From assembly GCF_000576555.1 (NCBI RefSeq), contig NZ_CP007145.1:2914001-2978000 (forward strand): a DNA stretch of 64,000 nt. Direction: 5' to 3'. The notes below the pieces were generated by a model. That model saw nothing but the letters and a program-made list of their open reading frames with translations, was not told where the DNA came from and did no database searches. Source of the stretch: Hymenobacter swuensis DY53. Lineage in GTDB: Bacteria > Bacteroidota > Bacteroidia > Cytophagales > Hymenobacteraceae. Positions within the stretch are counted from its first letter, which is position 1. Each line of letters opens with the position of its first letter. This document shows positions 53,085 to 62,200 of the stretch, piece by piece. Made by a program: the position numbers and the translations under genes.

Positions 53085-53159
53085 GGGAAGAAAGTTGGAA
53101 GAGGTTCAGCGTAGCTGTCCGGTTTCGGGCAGTTGATCAGGGCAGCCAGGGGTAAGTAT

Positions 53160-53174
53160 CCAAGCCTGATGCCA
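53160..53174 (-). promoter_or_regulatory. Sigma-54-like -24/-12 element before the ABC ATPase gene
   Basis: On the minus strand TGGCAT-N5-TTGG is close to the sigma-54 consensus TGGCAC-N5-TTGC; the only departure in the core is G for C at -12. It lies 75 bp upstream of the ATG. The same TTGG variant occurs at 56141-56155 in front of the adaptor gene. Confidence 0.6.
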
Positions 53175-53239
53175 TTTTTATAAACTATTGAAAATCATCT
53201 TTTTGACTCACAAGCACCACTTAGCAAATCAGAAAAAGA

Positions 53240-53264
53240 TGTCCGTTTTCGGACAGGGTGTTCG
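53240..53264 (-). promoter_or_regulatory. Putative enhancer dyad for the sigma-54 activator (copy 2)
   Basis: On the minus strand: CGAACA-N3-TGTCCG-N4-CGGACA. TGTCCG/CGGACA forms a perfect dyad (53240-53255). It lies 66 nt upstream of the -24 element. It agrees with the copy at 56221-56245 at 21 of 25 positions. A weaker dyad (TGTCC-N6-GGGCA) occurs at 53116-53131, inside the leader. Confidence 0.6.
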
Positions 53265-53290
53265 GTAATGCGCGCGGCGAAACTGCCGTG

Positions 53291-54850
53291 CTATCGGGCC
53301 GCCAGGGGCTGCTGCCGCTCAAAGTCGTAGAGCGTGAGGGCACGCAGGCGGTAGTGGGCCACCCAGGCGTCGCGCAGGGCCAGAATGTAGGTACGCCGGG
53401 CCTGGTCCTTCTCCGCCGACGCAATGGTAAGGTCGGTGAGGCTGATGCGGCCGACTTTGTAGGTGGCCTGAGCAATATCGTACCGTTGTAGAGCCAGCGT
53501 GTCGGCGCGGGCCGTGAGGGCCAGCTGCTCGGCCAGGGTGCCGAGCTGGGCAGCTTGCACCTCTACGCTCAGCTCGAAGCTGGCTTCTTCCTGCGCCACG
53601 TCGGCCTGCACCTGCTGGCGGGTCAGCTCGGCGGTTTTGACGATGGATTTCTGCCGGCCCCAGTCTACCAGCGGCAGCGCAAACGTGAGGCGCACCTGCT
53701 GCTGGTTCTGGAGGGCCGCGTAGGTGTCCCAGAGGTTGCCGGCCTGATTCACGTAGCCCAGATTGGCCGCCAGCGTGGCCTGAAAGCCGGTAGTGCCCCG
53801 GGCCAGGGCTATTTCCCGCTCCGCCTGCAACAGCCGCCGCCGAAAGGCCAGCACCAAACTCCGGTTCTGCCGCGCCTGCAGCAGTGCCTGCCCGGCGGGC
53901 ACCTCCAGGCGCGGAGCCGCCGCCGGTACCGCCAGCCGCAGCTGCTCCGCCCGCAGGCCGGTGTAGCTCTGCAAATCCACCGTGGCGTTCTGGGCGTCGA
54001 GGCGGCTCTGGGCCAGTGCCTGCCGGGCATTCAGCAGGTTGAGCTCCAGCCGGAGCAGGTCGCTTTGGGAAAGTCGCCCCAGCTGATACCGCTCCTTCCC
54101 GATGCGCAGCAGCTCTTCGTTGGCCCGCACGTTCTGGCCCGCCACCTCCGCGTTTACCTGTTGCTGCAACACAGCAAAATACAGCTCCGTAATGCGCTGG
54201 GCAATGGTTTCACGCTCCTCCACGTACAGGCGCTGGCTTTCCTCGTAGCGCAGCGGCTCAATGCGCCGGGCCCATTTCAGACTGTTGAACATGCCCAGGG
54301 GCTGGGTCAGGCCAATAGCCACGGGCTGGTTATTGTAGCGTTTCAGCCCCCCGTTGAAATCATCGAACCGCTGCAGCTCGGAGGCCACGAATAGCTGGCC
54401 GCCGGTGCGGCCGATGTTCTGGGTGACGGCCAGGCCCACGTTGGAGTTGTTGATGCGCACGGCCCGGAAGTCGGTGGTACCATCGGGCTGCACCACGGGC
54501 GTTACGGCGCGGCTGAAACCGGGCAACGTGCCCTGCAACCCCAGCTGGGGCTTGTAGCTGGCTTGGTAGGTGCGCCACTGCCAGTAGCTTTGGTCGCGGG
54601 AGGTCTGGGTCTGCTTCGCCGCCGCCGACTGGCCCAGGGCCTGCTCGATTACCTCGGGCAGGGTAAGCACCGTCGGCTGGTTCTGCGCCAGCGCAGGAAC
54701 CGTCAGCAAGAGTAGCAGCCCGCCGCAGAGACGCGACACTTCGCGTTTGGGCGCGTACTGAGGTTGCTTTGGTGGTAACCTTGCGAGAAAACTGTTCAAC
54801 GAGAAAGCGCAAACACGCGTCTTTATACTGGCGGAGAAAAGCTGTTTCAT
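53291..54850 (-). CDS. TolC-family outer-membrane efflux protein
   Basis: A 519-residue outer-membrane channel of the efflux locus. After the signal region it shows the two-fold TolC layout of helical hairpins: TLPEVIEQALGQSAAAKQ near the start, QRITELYFAVLQQQVNAEVA, QSDLLRLELNLLNARQAL, and the second half with LPLVDWGRQKSIV and GRISLTDLTIASAEKDQARR. Counting from the ATG at 54850, the signal core LCGGLLLLLTVPALAQ comes only at residue 41. The preceding ~35 residues are encoded by an inserted-looking REP pair (54727-54823). A GTG at 54739 would give the normal signal peptide MSRLCGGLLLLLTVPALAQ. The gene begins 5 bp after the adaptor stop if the ATG is used. Confidence 0.9.
   Translation of the reverse strand: MKQLFSASIKTRVCAFSLNSFLARLPPKQPQYAPKREVSRLCGGLLLLLTVPALAQNQPTVLTLPEVIEQALGQSAAAKQTQTSRDQSYWQWRTYQASYKPQLGLQGTLPGFSRAVTPVVQPDGTTDFRAVRINNSNVGLAVTQNIGRTGGQLFVASELQRFDDFNGGLKRYNNQPVAIGLTQPLGMFNSLKWARRIEPLRYEESQRLYVEERETIAQRITELYFAVLQQQVNAEVAGQNVRANEELLRIGKERYQLGRLSQSDLLRLELNLLNARQALAQSRLDAQNATVDLQSYTGLRAEQLRLAVPAAAPRLEVPAGQALLQARQNRSLVLAFRRRLLQAEREIALARGTTGFQATLAANLGYVNQAGNLWDTYAALQNQQQVRLTFALPLVDWGRQKSIVKTAELTRQQVQADVAQEEASFELSVEVQAAQLGTLAEQLALTARADTLALQRYDIAQATYKVGRISLTDLTIASAEKDQARRTYILALRDAWVAHYRLRALTLYDFERQQPLAAR
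54727..54823. repeat. REP-like inverted pair inside the 5' coding region of the tolC-like gene
   Basis: AGAGACGCGACACTTCGCGT (54727-54746) contains the dyad ACGCGA-CACT-TCGCGT. An inverted relative, AAAGCGCAAACACGCGTCTT, lies at 54803-54822. The pair encloses about 55 bp. It lies between the ATG at 54850 and the signal-peptide core and stays in frame. Confidence 0.5.
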
Positions 54851-54855
54851 GGCCG

Positions 54856-56103
54856 TTAGTCCTGGAGAGTGAGTTCGGGCGTACCCGCGTAGTCCTTCGT
54901 GTCGGATACAACTACTTCCTCGCCCGGCTGCAGCCCCTGGGTTATCTGCACGTAGTCGAAGTTGCTGTCCCCGAATTGCACCGTGCGTCGTATGATCTTA
55001 CCATCCTTCACCACGAATACCGGCTGCTCCTTGCCGCCTTGGTAGAACGGCCCGTTTTTGAGGCGTACCACGTTGTGGTGAGCTTTCGTTACCACGTACA
55101 CGTCGGCCCGCAGGTTAGAGCGCAGGGCCGGGTGGTGGTCCTGGGCCAGGGCCGCGTAGAAGGTTACCACGCCCTTTTCCACAGCCGGGCTGATGGTACT
55201 GATGGTGCCGCGTAAATCGGTGCCGTTAATGCGGATGACAACCGGGTCCTGCAAGTGCAGGGCATCGGCGTAGGAGTCGGAAATGGTAGCGCGTACCCGG
55301 AAGCGGCTCAGGTCGGCCACGCGGGCCAGCGGTTCGCCGGCCTGCACGGTAGTACCCAGGTCTTCGTTCACCCACGTCAGCACGCCGGGCCGCTGGCTGC
55401 TGATGTTGGCCTGGGCCAGCTTGCCGGCCAGCTCCGTAATACTGCGGTCCTGAATCTGCAGCGTGAAGCCCAACTCGCGCACGTCGGCGGCGTTGGCGGC
55501 GCGCTGGTTGCGGATCTGCTCCGTGAGGCGCTGCTGCTCCAGCCAGGCCACGCGCAGGTTCAGCTCGGCCTGGCGCACGCTCTCGGCGGTGCCGCCCCCA
55601 ATCTTCAGCAGATACTGCTCGTCGCGCAGCGCCGACTGCAGGCTGCGCACCTTCACCTGCTGCACCTGCTCCTGGGAGCGAAGGTCGTTGAGGGCTTTTT
55701 CGAGGCTGAGCTGGAGCTGGCTGTTCTTGTTGCGGTGTTGCTGTTGCTCGTCCTGGAGCTTGGCCAGGGCCGTATTGGTCAGCTCCCGGTCCAGCTCCAG
55801 AATCGTCTGGCCCGGCTGCACCCGGCTGCCCACCGCCACCGCCACCCGCCGGATGGTGCTCTGGATGGGGCTGGTCAGCACGGCCTCGTGGGACGGAATG
55901 ATGACGCCGGCCGCCGTGAGCGAAGCCTCCACGTCGCCGGTTTCGGCACGGGCCGTAAGAATAGCGTTGCGGCTGAGGCCGGGCCGGAGCACCGTGCGGA
56001 AAGCCAGCAGGCCCACTACCAATGCCAGCAGCAGGCCCGCGCCCAGCAGCCAGCGGCGGCGCCGACGGCGGTTTTGAGTGATTTGGGAAATGGCTCTGTC
56101 CAT
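54856..56103 (-). CDS. HlyD/MacA-type periplasmic adaptor protein
   Basis: A 415-residue membrane-fusion protein that bridges an inner-membrane pump and TolC. After a basic N-terminus (RRRRRR) comes one membrane anchor (WLLGAGLLLALVVGLLAFRT), a split biotinyl-lipoyl domain (SPIQSTIRRVAVAVGSRVQP and SSQRPGVLTWVNEDLGTTVQ), a coiled-coil hairpin (about 115-230), and the beta-barrel and membrane-proximal domains ending in EEVVVSDTKDYAGTPELTLQ. The ATG at 56103 is preferred; a GTG at 56130 would lie at or before the predicted transcription start of the sigma-54 promoter. It heads the first transcript of the export locus. Confidence 0.93.
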   Translation of the reverse strand: MDRAISQITQNRRRRRRWLLGAGLLLALVVGLLAFRTVLRPGLSRNAILTARAETGDVEASLTAAGVIIPSHEAVLTSPIQSTIRRVAVAVGSRVQPGQTILELDRELTNTALAKLQDEQQQHRNKNSQLQLSLEKALNDLRSQEQVQQVKVRSLQSALRDEQYLLKIGGGTAESVRQAELNLRVAWLEQQRLTEQIRNQRAANAADVRELGFTLQIQDRSITELAGKLAQANISSQRPGVLTWVNEDLGTTVQAGEPLARVADLSRFRVRATISDSYADALHLQDPVVIRINGTDLRGTISTISPAVEKGVVTFYAALAQDHHPALRSNLRADVYVVTKAHHNVVRLKNGPFYQGGKEQPVFVVKDGKIIRRTVQFGDSNFDYVQITQGLQPGEEVVVSDTKDYAGTPELTLQD

Positions 56104-56140
56104 TTTTGTACAGGTAGGAAGGGGATTCACTATCTGTCAG

Positions 56141-56155
56141 CCAACGGTCGTGCCA
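56141..56155 (-). promoter_or_regulatory. Sigma-54-like -24/-12 element before the adaptor gene
   Basis: On the minus strand TGGCAC-N5-TTGG, 38 bp upstream of the ATG at 56103. It matches the sigma-54 consensus except for G instead of C at -12. It shares AAATGGCA and TTGG with the element at 53160-53174. Confidence 0.65.
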
Positions 56156-56220
56156 TTTGTATAAATTCCTATAAATCAACATAATAAAAAAAATTACCAT
56201 CTTGCCTGGGAGTTAAAACC

Positions 56221-56245
56221 TGTCCATTTCCGGACAAGCTGTTCG
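56221..56245 (-). promoter_or_regulatory. Putative enhancer dyad for the sigma-54 activator (copy 1)
   Basis: On the minus strand: CGAACA-N3-TGTCCG-N4-TGGACA. It lies 66 nt upstream of its -24 element, exactly as copy 2 does. The Fis-type helix-turn-helix of the regulator at 48209-49591 is the likely reader. Confidence 0.6.
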
Positions 56246-56291
56246 AAACTGGTTGGGTGCGGAGCTTCCCTCCTGCTACCGTACCGCAAAA

Positions 56292-56382
56292 GGCAAATGC
56301 TCCGGCCGGAACCTCCGGCCGAGGTGGTCAAGGCCCTTCCGGCCCTGCCACTCCCCCATGAGGCTCCACCCGGAGCATTGCC
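56292..56382 (-). other. Multi-branched GC-rich fold between the lipoprotein gene and the efflux promoter
   Basis: GGCAAATGCTCCGG (56292-56305) pairs with CCGGAGCATTGCC (56370-56382), with one bulged base. Inside lie a CCGGA-ACC-TCCGG hairpin and a nested GTGG/GGCC...GGCC/CCAC hairpin. On the minus strand the closing helix is followed by TTTTG, so it could end the transcript of the lipoprotein gene at 56428. Its complexity exceeds that of a simple terminator. Confidence 0.5.
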
Positions 56383-56427
56383 AACATGTGTGCTTTCGGC
56401 CCTCAGGCCAGCTTGTTTTGCGGAGCC

Positions 56428-57441
56428 TTACTGGCCGATTCCTTTGTATTTGTTATCGAGGTAGTTCAGGTCGAATGCACCCAGGTTCTTGAAGTAGCTG
56501 TTGACCAGTTTGGCCGGGTCGGTGGCCAGCTCGCCGCGGCCAGGTACGTCGTTACCGTCATCCCAGGCCCAGGGGGCGTTAGCGCCGCCGTTGCCGTAGC
56601 TTTTCACGAAACCACCCGCCGCCGAGGTAAACAATGCCGCGTTGGTGCGCTGCTCCCATAGGCCACCCGCCGCAAAAACATCCACGAGCTTGTACTTCAC
56701 GTCCCGGTCATCAGCCGAGGCCGGGGCTTCGGCGGTTGCGGCCGTGGGGAAATATTTGAGCCCGTCGCCATTGAGCTTGTAGTAGGGATACGCCTTCAGG
56801 CCGTGGCCCTTGGCCTCCTGGGCCGTTACCGGGTGCAGCTCGCCGTTGTAGCTTTCCAGGCTCAGCGTCCCGTCGATGTCTTCCTGGTTGGCTTGCAGCG
56901 GGGAGCCGGCCGGCACGAAAGAATAGAAATCCGAGTGCGCCACCGTTACAATGGCTTGCAGGTTGCCGTAGGTGCTGCCGTCCTTTTTCACCACGGCCAG
57001 CAGGCCTTCCAGGTCGTTTTCGTGCTCGTCCAGGTTATAAAGCAGGAAGTTGTCGGTCCAGTCGCGCGGGTGGAAGAAGGCATAAGTAACAAACCAGTGG
57101 GTGCCGGTTTCCACCACCGAGTAGTAGCCGTGGCCGGTGGCGGCGTAGCGGGTCAGGTTGTTCCAGTTGTTGGTGCCGCTCCAGTCGCCGTCGTAGTTGA
57201 TGGCCGTCAGGTAGTCGCCCTTGCCGCTGAGGCCATGGTCGCCGGTTACGTCGGTATCCTGGTAGTGTACCGGGGCCCAGCGCAAAGCCAGACTAGCCTT
57301 GAAGGCGGCCGTGGCGTCGGCCGTCTGGGTGGCGCGGGGGGCTACCGTTTCCGCCTGGTTCGGGGCCACGTTGCAGCTGCTCAGGGCCGACAGGGCCAGG
57401 CCGGTGGCCAGCAGCGCCACTTTGGAAGGGAGGTTTTTCAT
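56428..57441 (-). CDS. Lipoprotein of unknown function in the SusCD locus
   Basis: A 337-residue protein. The signal peptide ends in the lipobox LSSC, so it should be lipid-anchored, possibly on the cell surface as for other SusCD-locus lipoproteins. The mature part is rich in Trp, Tyr and Asp, with YDGDWSGTNNWNN, THWFVTYAFFHPRDWTD and LDEHENDLEGLLAVV. The HENDLEG segment after an aromatic strand is reminiscent of the central H-x-x-D-x-E motif of NLP/necrosis-inducing and Vps62-like proteins, but I cannot assign it to either. It lies last in the locus, 35 bp after susD, and probably handles or binds the same substrate. Confidence 0.75.
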   Translation of the reverse strand: MKNLPSKVALLATGLALSALSSCNVAPNQAETVAPRATQTADATAAFKASLALRWAPVHYQDTDVTGDHGLSGKGDYLTAINYDGDWSGTNNWNNLTRYAATGHGYYSVVETGTHWFVTYAFFHPRDWTDNFLLYNLDEHENDLEGLLAVVKKDGSTYGNLQAIVTVAHSDFYSFVPAGSPLQANQEDIDGTLSLESYNGELHPVTAQEAKGHGLKAYPYYKLNGDGLKYFPTAATAEAPASADDRDVKYKLVDVFAAGGLWEQRTNAALFTSAAGGFVKSYGNGGANAPWAWDDGNDVPGRGELATDPAKLVNSYFKNLGAFDLNYLDNKYKGIGQ

Positions 57442-57476
57442 GCGGGTGTAGTGGTTATGGAGGAAAGAAAGGAAGG

Positions 57477-59078
57477 TTAGTAGCCGGGGTTCTGCTTCAG
57501 ATTGGTGTTAAGCGTCAGCTCGGTAGCGGGGATGGGGAACAGGCGGCGGTACGTGTCGGCATTGGTTTTCAGGCCCTGGCCCCACACGGCTTCCCACTTG
57601 CCGAAGCGGATGAGGTCGGTGCGGCGCCAGCCTTCCCAGGCCATTTCGCGGCTGCGCTCCTCGAAGAGTGTGGCTAGGGTCAGGGTTGTAAAAGCGGGCA
57701 CCTGCGCCCGGGTGCGCACCTGGTTCACCAGGCTCAGGGCCGTGGCGCCGTCGGGGTCCTGGCCGCCGCGCAGCAAAGCTTCGGCCTTCATCAGCAGCAC
57801 ATCGGCGTAGCGCAGCAGCACCAAGTCGTTGCCCTGGTCGCGGGAAGTGGAAGACTTGTCGGGATAGTACTTGATGTTGCGGGTGCCCTGGGCCTTGCCC
57901 AGCTCGTCGTTGCCCACATCGAACTTGGCCGCGTCGCGGAAGGTGAGCCGGTCTGACAGCTCCAGGTGGTAGCTGATGGCCGCGCTGCCGTCGGAGCCGG
58001 TGTAGCGCGAATCCAGCCCCTTTTTGGTGGTCGAAATCAGCACGGGCGTGCGGCCGTCGCTCAGGTACTGCTTGCCCGAGAGCCACTGCTGGTTGCGGGT
58101 GTCGGTGGGCTCCTGGTAGAGGGCGAAGAACTCGGGCCAGGTCAGGCTGGCGTTGCTGGGCGTGAACAGCAGGCCGAACTTGTCCTTCATCTGCTGGTGC
58201 AAGGCAAAGCGGGACATCATGTTGCCCTGGGCCAGGTTGGCATCGAAGGGTACGGCAAAGATGATTTCACTGACCTGGGGGCCGTTCTCCACCGCAAACA
58301 CATCCAGGTAATTCGCGGCCAGACTGTGCTTTCGGCTCTTGATGAGCACGTTGCAGGCGGCAATGGCTTCGGTGTAGCGGGGCTGCCCGATGTAGACTTC
58401 GGCGTTCAAGTAGAGCTTGGCCAGCAGGGCCTGGGCGGTGCTTTGGGTGGGCCGCCCGTAGGTCTGGGCCGACACGTCGGGCGACAGGTTAGGTAGGACC
58501 GCTTTCAGCTCCTGTTCGATGTACTCGAACACCTGCTGACGGGTGGCGTTGGTGGGCTGGGTGGTGTTCCCGAACTCGGGCACCAGCGGAATGTTGCCGT
58601 AGGCGTCCATCATCAGGTAGTAGTACAGGGCCCGCATCGTGCGCAGCTCGGCCGTGAACTGGGTTTTGAAGGCGCCGTCGGGGGTATTCTGGAACAGGGC
58701 CAGGGTGCGGTTGCAGGTGCTGATGCCGCTGAAGCCCCACTCCCAGGCCACCCGCACAAACTCGTTCTGTGGGTTCCAGGTGTGCAGACTCAGCTGCTGG
58801 TAGCGGGCCCCGTCGTAGTAGTTGCCGTTGCGGGCCACGATGACAGCCTCGTCGGTGCTGAGCTCCTGCAGGTTCCAGTAGGCTTTGGCCACTTCGCCGC
58901 GCATCTGGCTGTACACCGGTCCGGAGGCGGCAATGAACTGCTCGGGCGTGGTTAGAAAGTTGCTGGGCGTGTATTCCGATTCGATGGGTGCGTTCAGATC
59001 GGTGCAGCCGGCGGCGGTAAGCAGCAGGGCCAGCGCGGCGGGCAGGGCCAGGAAGCGGGAAGGAAGTATAGTAGACAT
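57477..59078 (-). CDS. SusD/RagB-family nutrient-binding lipoprotein
   Basis: A 533-residue surface lipoprotein that forms a lid over the SusC transporter and binds the substrate. The signal peptide ends in the lipobox AAGC (LLLTAAGC). The SusD fold is recognised by TPEQFIAASGPVYSQM, TAELRTMRALYYYLMMDAYG and GNIPLV, the TPR-like helices (AKLYLNAEVYIGQPRYTEAI), DLVLLRYADVLLMKAEALLR and the C-terminal ERSREMAWEGWRRTDLIRFG. It follows susC by 150 bp that contain an inverted repeat. The substrate cannot be named from the sequence. Confidence 0.95.
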   Translation of the reverse strand: MSTILPSRFLALPAALALLLTAAGCTDLNAPIESEYTPSNFLTTPEQFIAASGPVYSQMRGEVAKAYWNLQELSTDEAVIVARNGNYYDGARYQQLSLHTWNPQNEFVRVAWEWGFSGISTCNRTLALFQNTPDGAFKTQFTAELRTMRALYYYLMMDAYGNIPLVPEFGNTTQPTNATRQQVFEYIEQELKAVLPNLSPDVSAQTYGRPTQSTAQALLAKLYLNAEVYIGQPRYTEAIAACNVLIKSRKHSLAANYLDVFAVENGPQVSEIIFAVPFDANLAQGNMMSRFALHQQMKDKFGLLFTPSNASLTWPEFFALYQEPTDTRNQQWLSGKQYLSDGRTPVLISTTKKGLDSRYTGSDGSAAISYHLELSDRLTFRDAAKFDVGNDELGKAQGTRNIKYYPDKSSTSRDQGNDLVLLRYADVLLMKAEALLRGGQDPDGATALSLVNQVRTRAQVPAFTTLTLATLFEERSREMAWEGWRRTDLIRFGKWEAVWGQGLKTNADTYRRLFPIPATELTLNTNLKQNPGY

Positions 59079-59101
59079 GGAGAAGTAAGGGTTTGATTTT
59101 T

Positions 59102-59215
59102 AGAACTAAGAGCTTAGAATTGAGAACTTAGACTCCGGCGTATGAATGAGGCGGCGTATGCTGGGAGCAGCCAATTAGCTTCTGGGTTCTATGCTCTCAG
59201 TTCTGAGTTCTCAGC
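59102..59215. repeat. AGAACTAAGAGC-type inverted repeat between susC and susD
   Basis: The arm starting AGAACTAAGAGCTTAGAA (59102-59126) has an imperfect inverted partner at about 59180-59205 (about 5 mismatches in 25), around a ~50-nt core. Each arm is a loose tandem of an 11-nt AGAACTnAGA unit. It belongs to the same architectural class as the repeats at 10435, 14139 and 41324. Confidence 0.6.
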
Positions 59216-59228
59216 TCGGAGCTCCAGA

Positions 59229-62200
59229 CTAAAAGTCCAGGTTCACGCCCAGCACGTAGGAGCGGGTTTTGGGGTAGAAGTTGTTGTTGTCGAGGCCGGG
59301 GGTGAGGCCGCCCAGGCTCATTTCCGGGTCGATGCCGCGGTAGTTGGTAAGCGTCAGCAGGTTCTGGCTGGTCAGGTACACGCGGGCCCGCTTCACGTAC
59401 TCGCTCTTCAGGGGCAGGTTGTAGCCCAGCGTCACGTTATCCAGGCGCAGGTAGGAGCCGTTTTCGAGGTAGCGGTTGGAGTAGTAGTTGGCGCGGTTGT
59501 CGGCGTAGGGCTCCGTCAGGGAGAAGGCCGGCAGGTTATTGGCCGTCGACTGGGCCGGGATATTGAGGTTGGCCAGCGTGGCGTTGAGGATCTTGTTGCC
59601 CTGCACCCCGCGCAGGAAGAAGTTCAGGTCCAGGTTTTTCCAGCTCACCGTGTTGCTCAGGCCGTACAGCAGCCGGGGTTGGGCGTTGCCCTGGTAGCGG
59701 TAGTCGTTGAGGGTGGGCGAGCCGGTGGTGGTGCCGTCGGCCTTGTAAAAGAGCGAGAGGCCGTTTTCGTCGCGGCCAGCGTACTCGGGCAGGAAAAACT
59801 GCCCCACGGGGTAGCCCGTTTTCACCACCTGGGTGGAAATCCCGCTCTGGCCCGAGCCGCCGGGGTAGGCCGTGTACACCTGGTCGAGGCGGAACTGCTC
59901 GTTGGCCAGCTTCTCCACCTTGTTCACGTTGTGGGCCAGCGTGCCGGTCAGGCTCCACTGGAAGCTGCTGGTTTGCACCGGCTGGGCGCTGAGCGTCAGC
60001 TCCAAACCCTTGTTGCTGATTTCGCCCACGTTGGCGTAGAGCGTGTTCACGAAGTACTGGGTGGTCGAAACCGGGTAGTTCCAGATCAGGTCGGAGGTGC
60101 GCTTGTCGTAGTATTCCACCGTGCCGCCGAGGCGGTTCTGCCACAGGCCGAAATCCAGGCCTACGTTCAACATGGCCGTGGTTTCCCACTTTAGGTCGGG
60201 GTTGGGGTTCTGGGTCGGGCCGATGGCCTTGATGAAGGCCCCGTTGTAGTAAAACGTGCCCACGCTGCTGTAGCGCTGGGTGGCAATGAGCGGGTCGAAG
60301 CCCAGCGAGTTGCCCGTAATGCCGTAGCCCACGCGCAGCTTCAACTCGTTAAGCTTCCTGAAGCCCGAGAGAAAGTTCTCGCCCGCCAGGTTCCAGGCCA
60401 AAGAAGCGGCCGGAAACGTGCCCCAGCGGTTGTTCCGGCCAAAAGCCGACGACCCGTCGCGCCGCACCGACACCTGCAGAAAGTACCGGTCGTTTAGCCC
60501 GTAGTTCACCCGCGAGTACAGGGAAATCAGGCGCAGGGTGGAAATGCCCAGGCTGTAGCCGGCTATGGCCGCGTCGTAGTTGGGGGCCACGCCGCCGGGG
60601 TTTCCCAGGGCCAGGTTGTTGTAGCCCAGCTGGTCCGATACGAAGCCCCGGGTATCGGTCTGGAAACCGTCGCCGTTTTTGTCTTCCTGCCAGGAGTAGC
60701 CCACCAGCACTTTCAGGTTGTGCGCGGCCGTGCTGAGCGGGCTGTAGGTCAGGTAGTTTTCCAGAATCTTGCGCGAGTTCTCTACGCTGTAGCGCCGGGC
60801 CAGGCCTTTGGCAGCCAGCCCGGTTACGTTGGCGGCATTCGGTACCGGCGACTCCCGCCCCTGGTAGGACCCGCCCTTCACCGCCTCGTTCTGCATGGAC
60901 AGGCTGAGCGTGTTCGTCAGGTTTTTGAGCAGGGTGAGCTGGGCGCTGGCGTTGCCCAGCAGGGTGTTGATTTTCCGCTCCTCGTGGTTTTGCGCCAGCA
61001 GCGCCACCGGGTTGTAGTACTGGGTGCGGGTCAGATTTTCCTTGTAGGTGCCGTCGGCGTTTCGGATGTTGGTGGTGGGCAGGTGGGTGAACATGTTCTT
61101 GTACACCAGCTCCGAAATCAGGTGCTGCGTGAGCAGGGAGTTGGTGAGCGTGAAGCGCAGCTGCAGCTTGTCCTGGAGCGTCTTCTGGTCGAGGTTGATT
61201 TTGCCGATGAGCCGCTCACTGTCGGAGGTATTCATCACGCCCTCGCGCTTGAAATAGTTGACGCTGGCGTTGAAGGCCGACTTTTCGGAGCCGCCGCCGT
61301 AGCTGACGGTGTGGTTGTGGCTCAGGCCGGTGCGCATTACTTCCTTCTGCCAGTCGGTGTTGGTGCCCGCGTCGTTGTCGGCGGGGCTCAGGCTCTTGCT
61401 GTTGGCTTCCAGGTAGCCCCGCAGCTCGTCGCCGCTGAGCATGTCAAGCGTGTTCGATACCTGCTCCAGGCCCACGTAGCCGCTGTACGACACGGCTGCG
61501 CTGGGCTTCTGGCGGCGGGTAGTGATGAGGATAACGCCGTTGGCGGCCCGGGCCCCGTAAATGGCCGTGGCCGAGGCATCCTTCAGCACCTCAATGCTCA
61601 CAATCTCGTCGGGGGCCACCAAGTTGATAGAGGCAGCCGGCACCCCGTCAATCACATAAAACGGCTCCTGGGCCTGGCCCGTGCGCAGGGAAGAAGCCCC
61701 GCGCAGCACTACCGAGGCCGTGGCATTCGGGTCGCCGCTGCGGGTGATGTTCAGGCCCGCCACCTTACCCTGCAGAATCTGGTCGGGCGTGGCCACCACG
61801 CCCCGGTTGAACTCGCGCGGGTCCACCGAGGTAATGGCGCTGGTTACTTCGCCCTTCTTCACCGAGCCGTAGCCAATCACCACCACGTCGTTGAGCAGCT
61901 TGGCATCCTGCACCAGGGCGACGTCGATGGTAGCCTGCTCGCCCACCGCCACCTCCCGGGCCAGGTACCCCACAAAGGAAAACACCAGCGTTTCGGCCCC
62001 CTCGGGCAAATCCAGCGTGTATTCGCCGGCCCCGTTGGTTACGGCGCCCACCGTGGTGCCTTTCACCAGCACCGTTACGCCGGGCAGGGCCGCCCCGCCG
62101 GCCTCGGTTACCCGGCCTTTCACCTGCCGGCTCTGCGGGGCCCGCTTGCCGGGAGCGGCCGGGGCCGCCGGGTTGGTGGGCTGCAGGATGATGACGCCCT

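Noticed and set aside
53116..53131. A third TGTCC-N6-GGGCA dyad as a further enhancer copy
   Set aside because: It lies downstream of the predicted transcription start, has one broken pair and lacks the CGAACA third half-site; kept only as a note.
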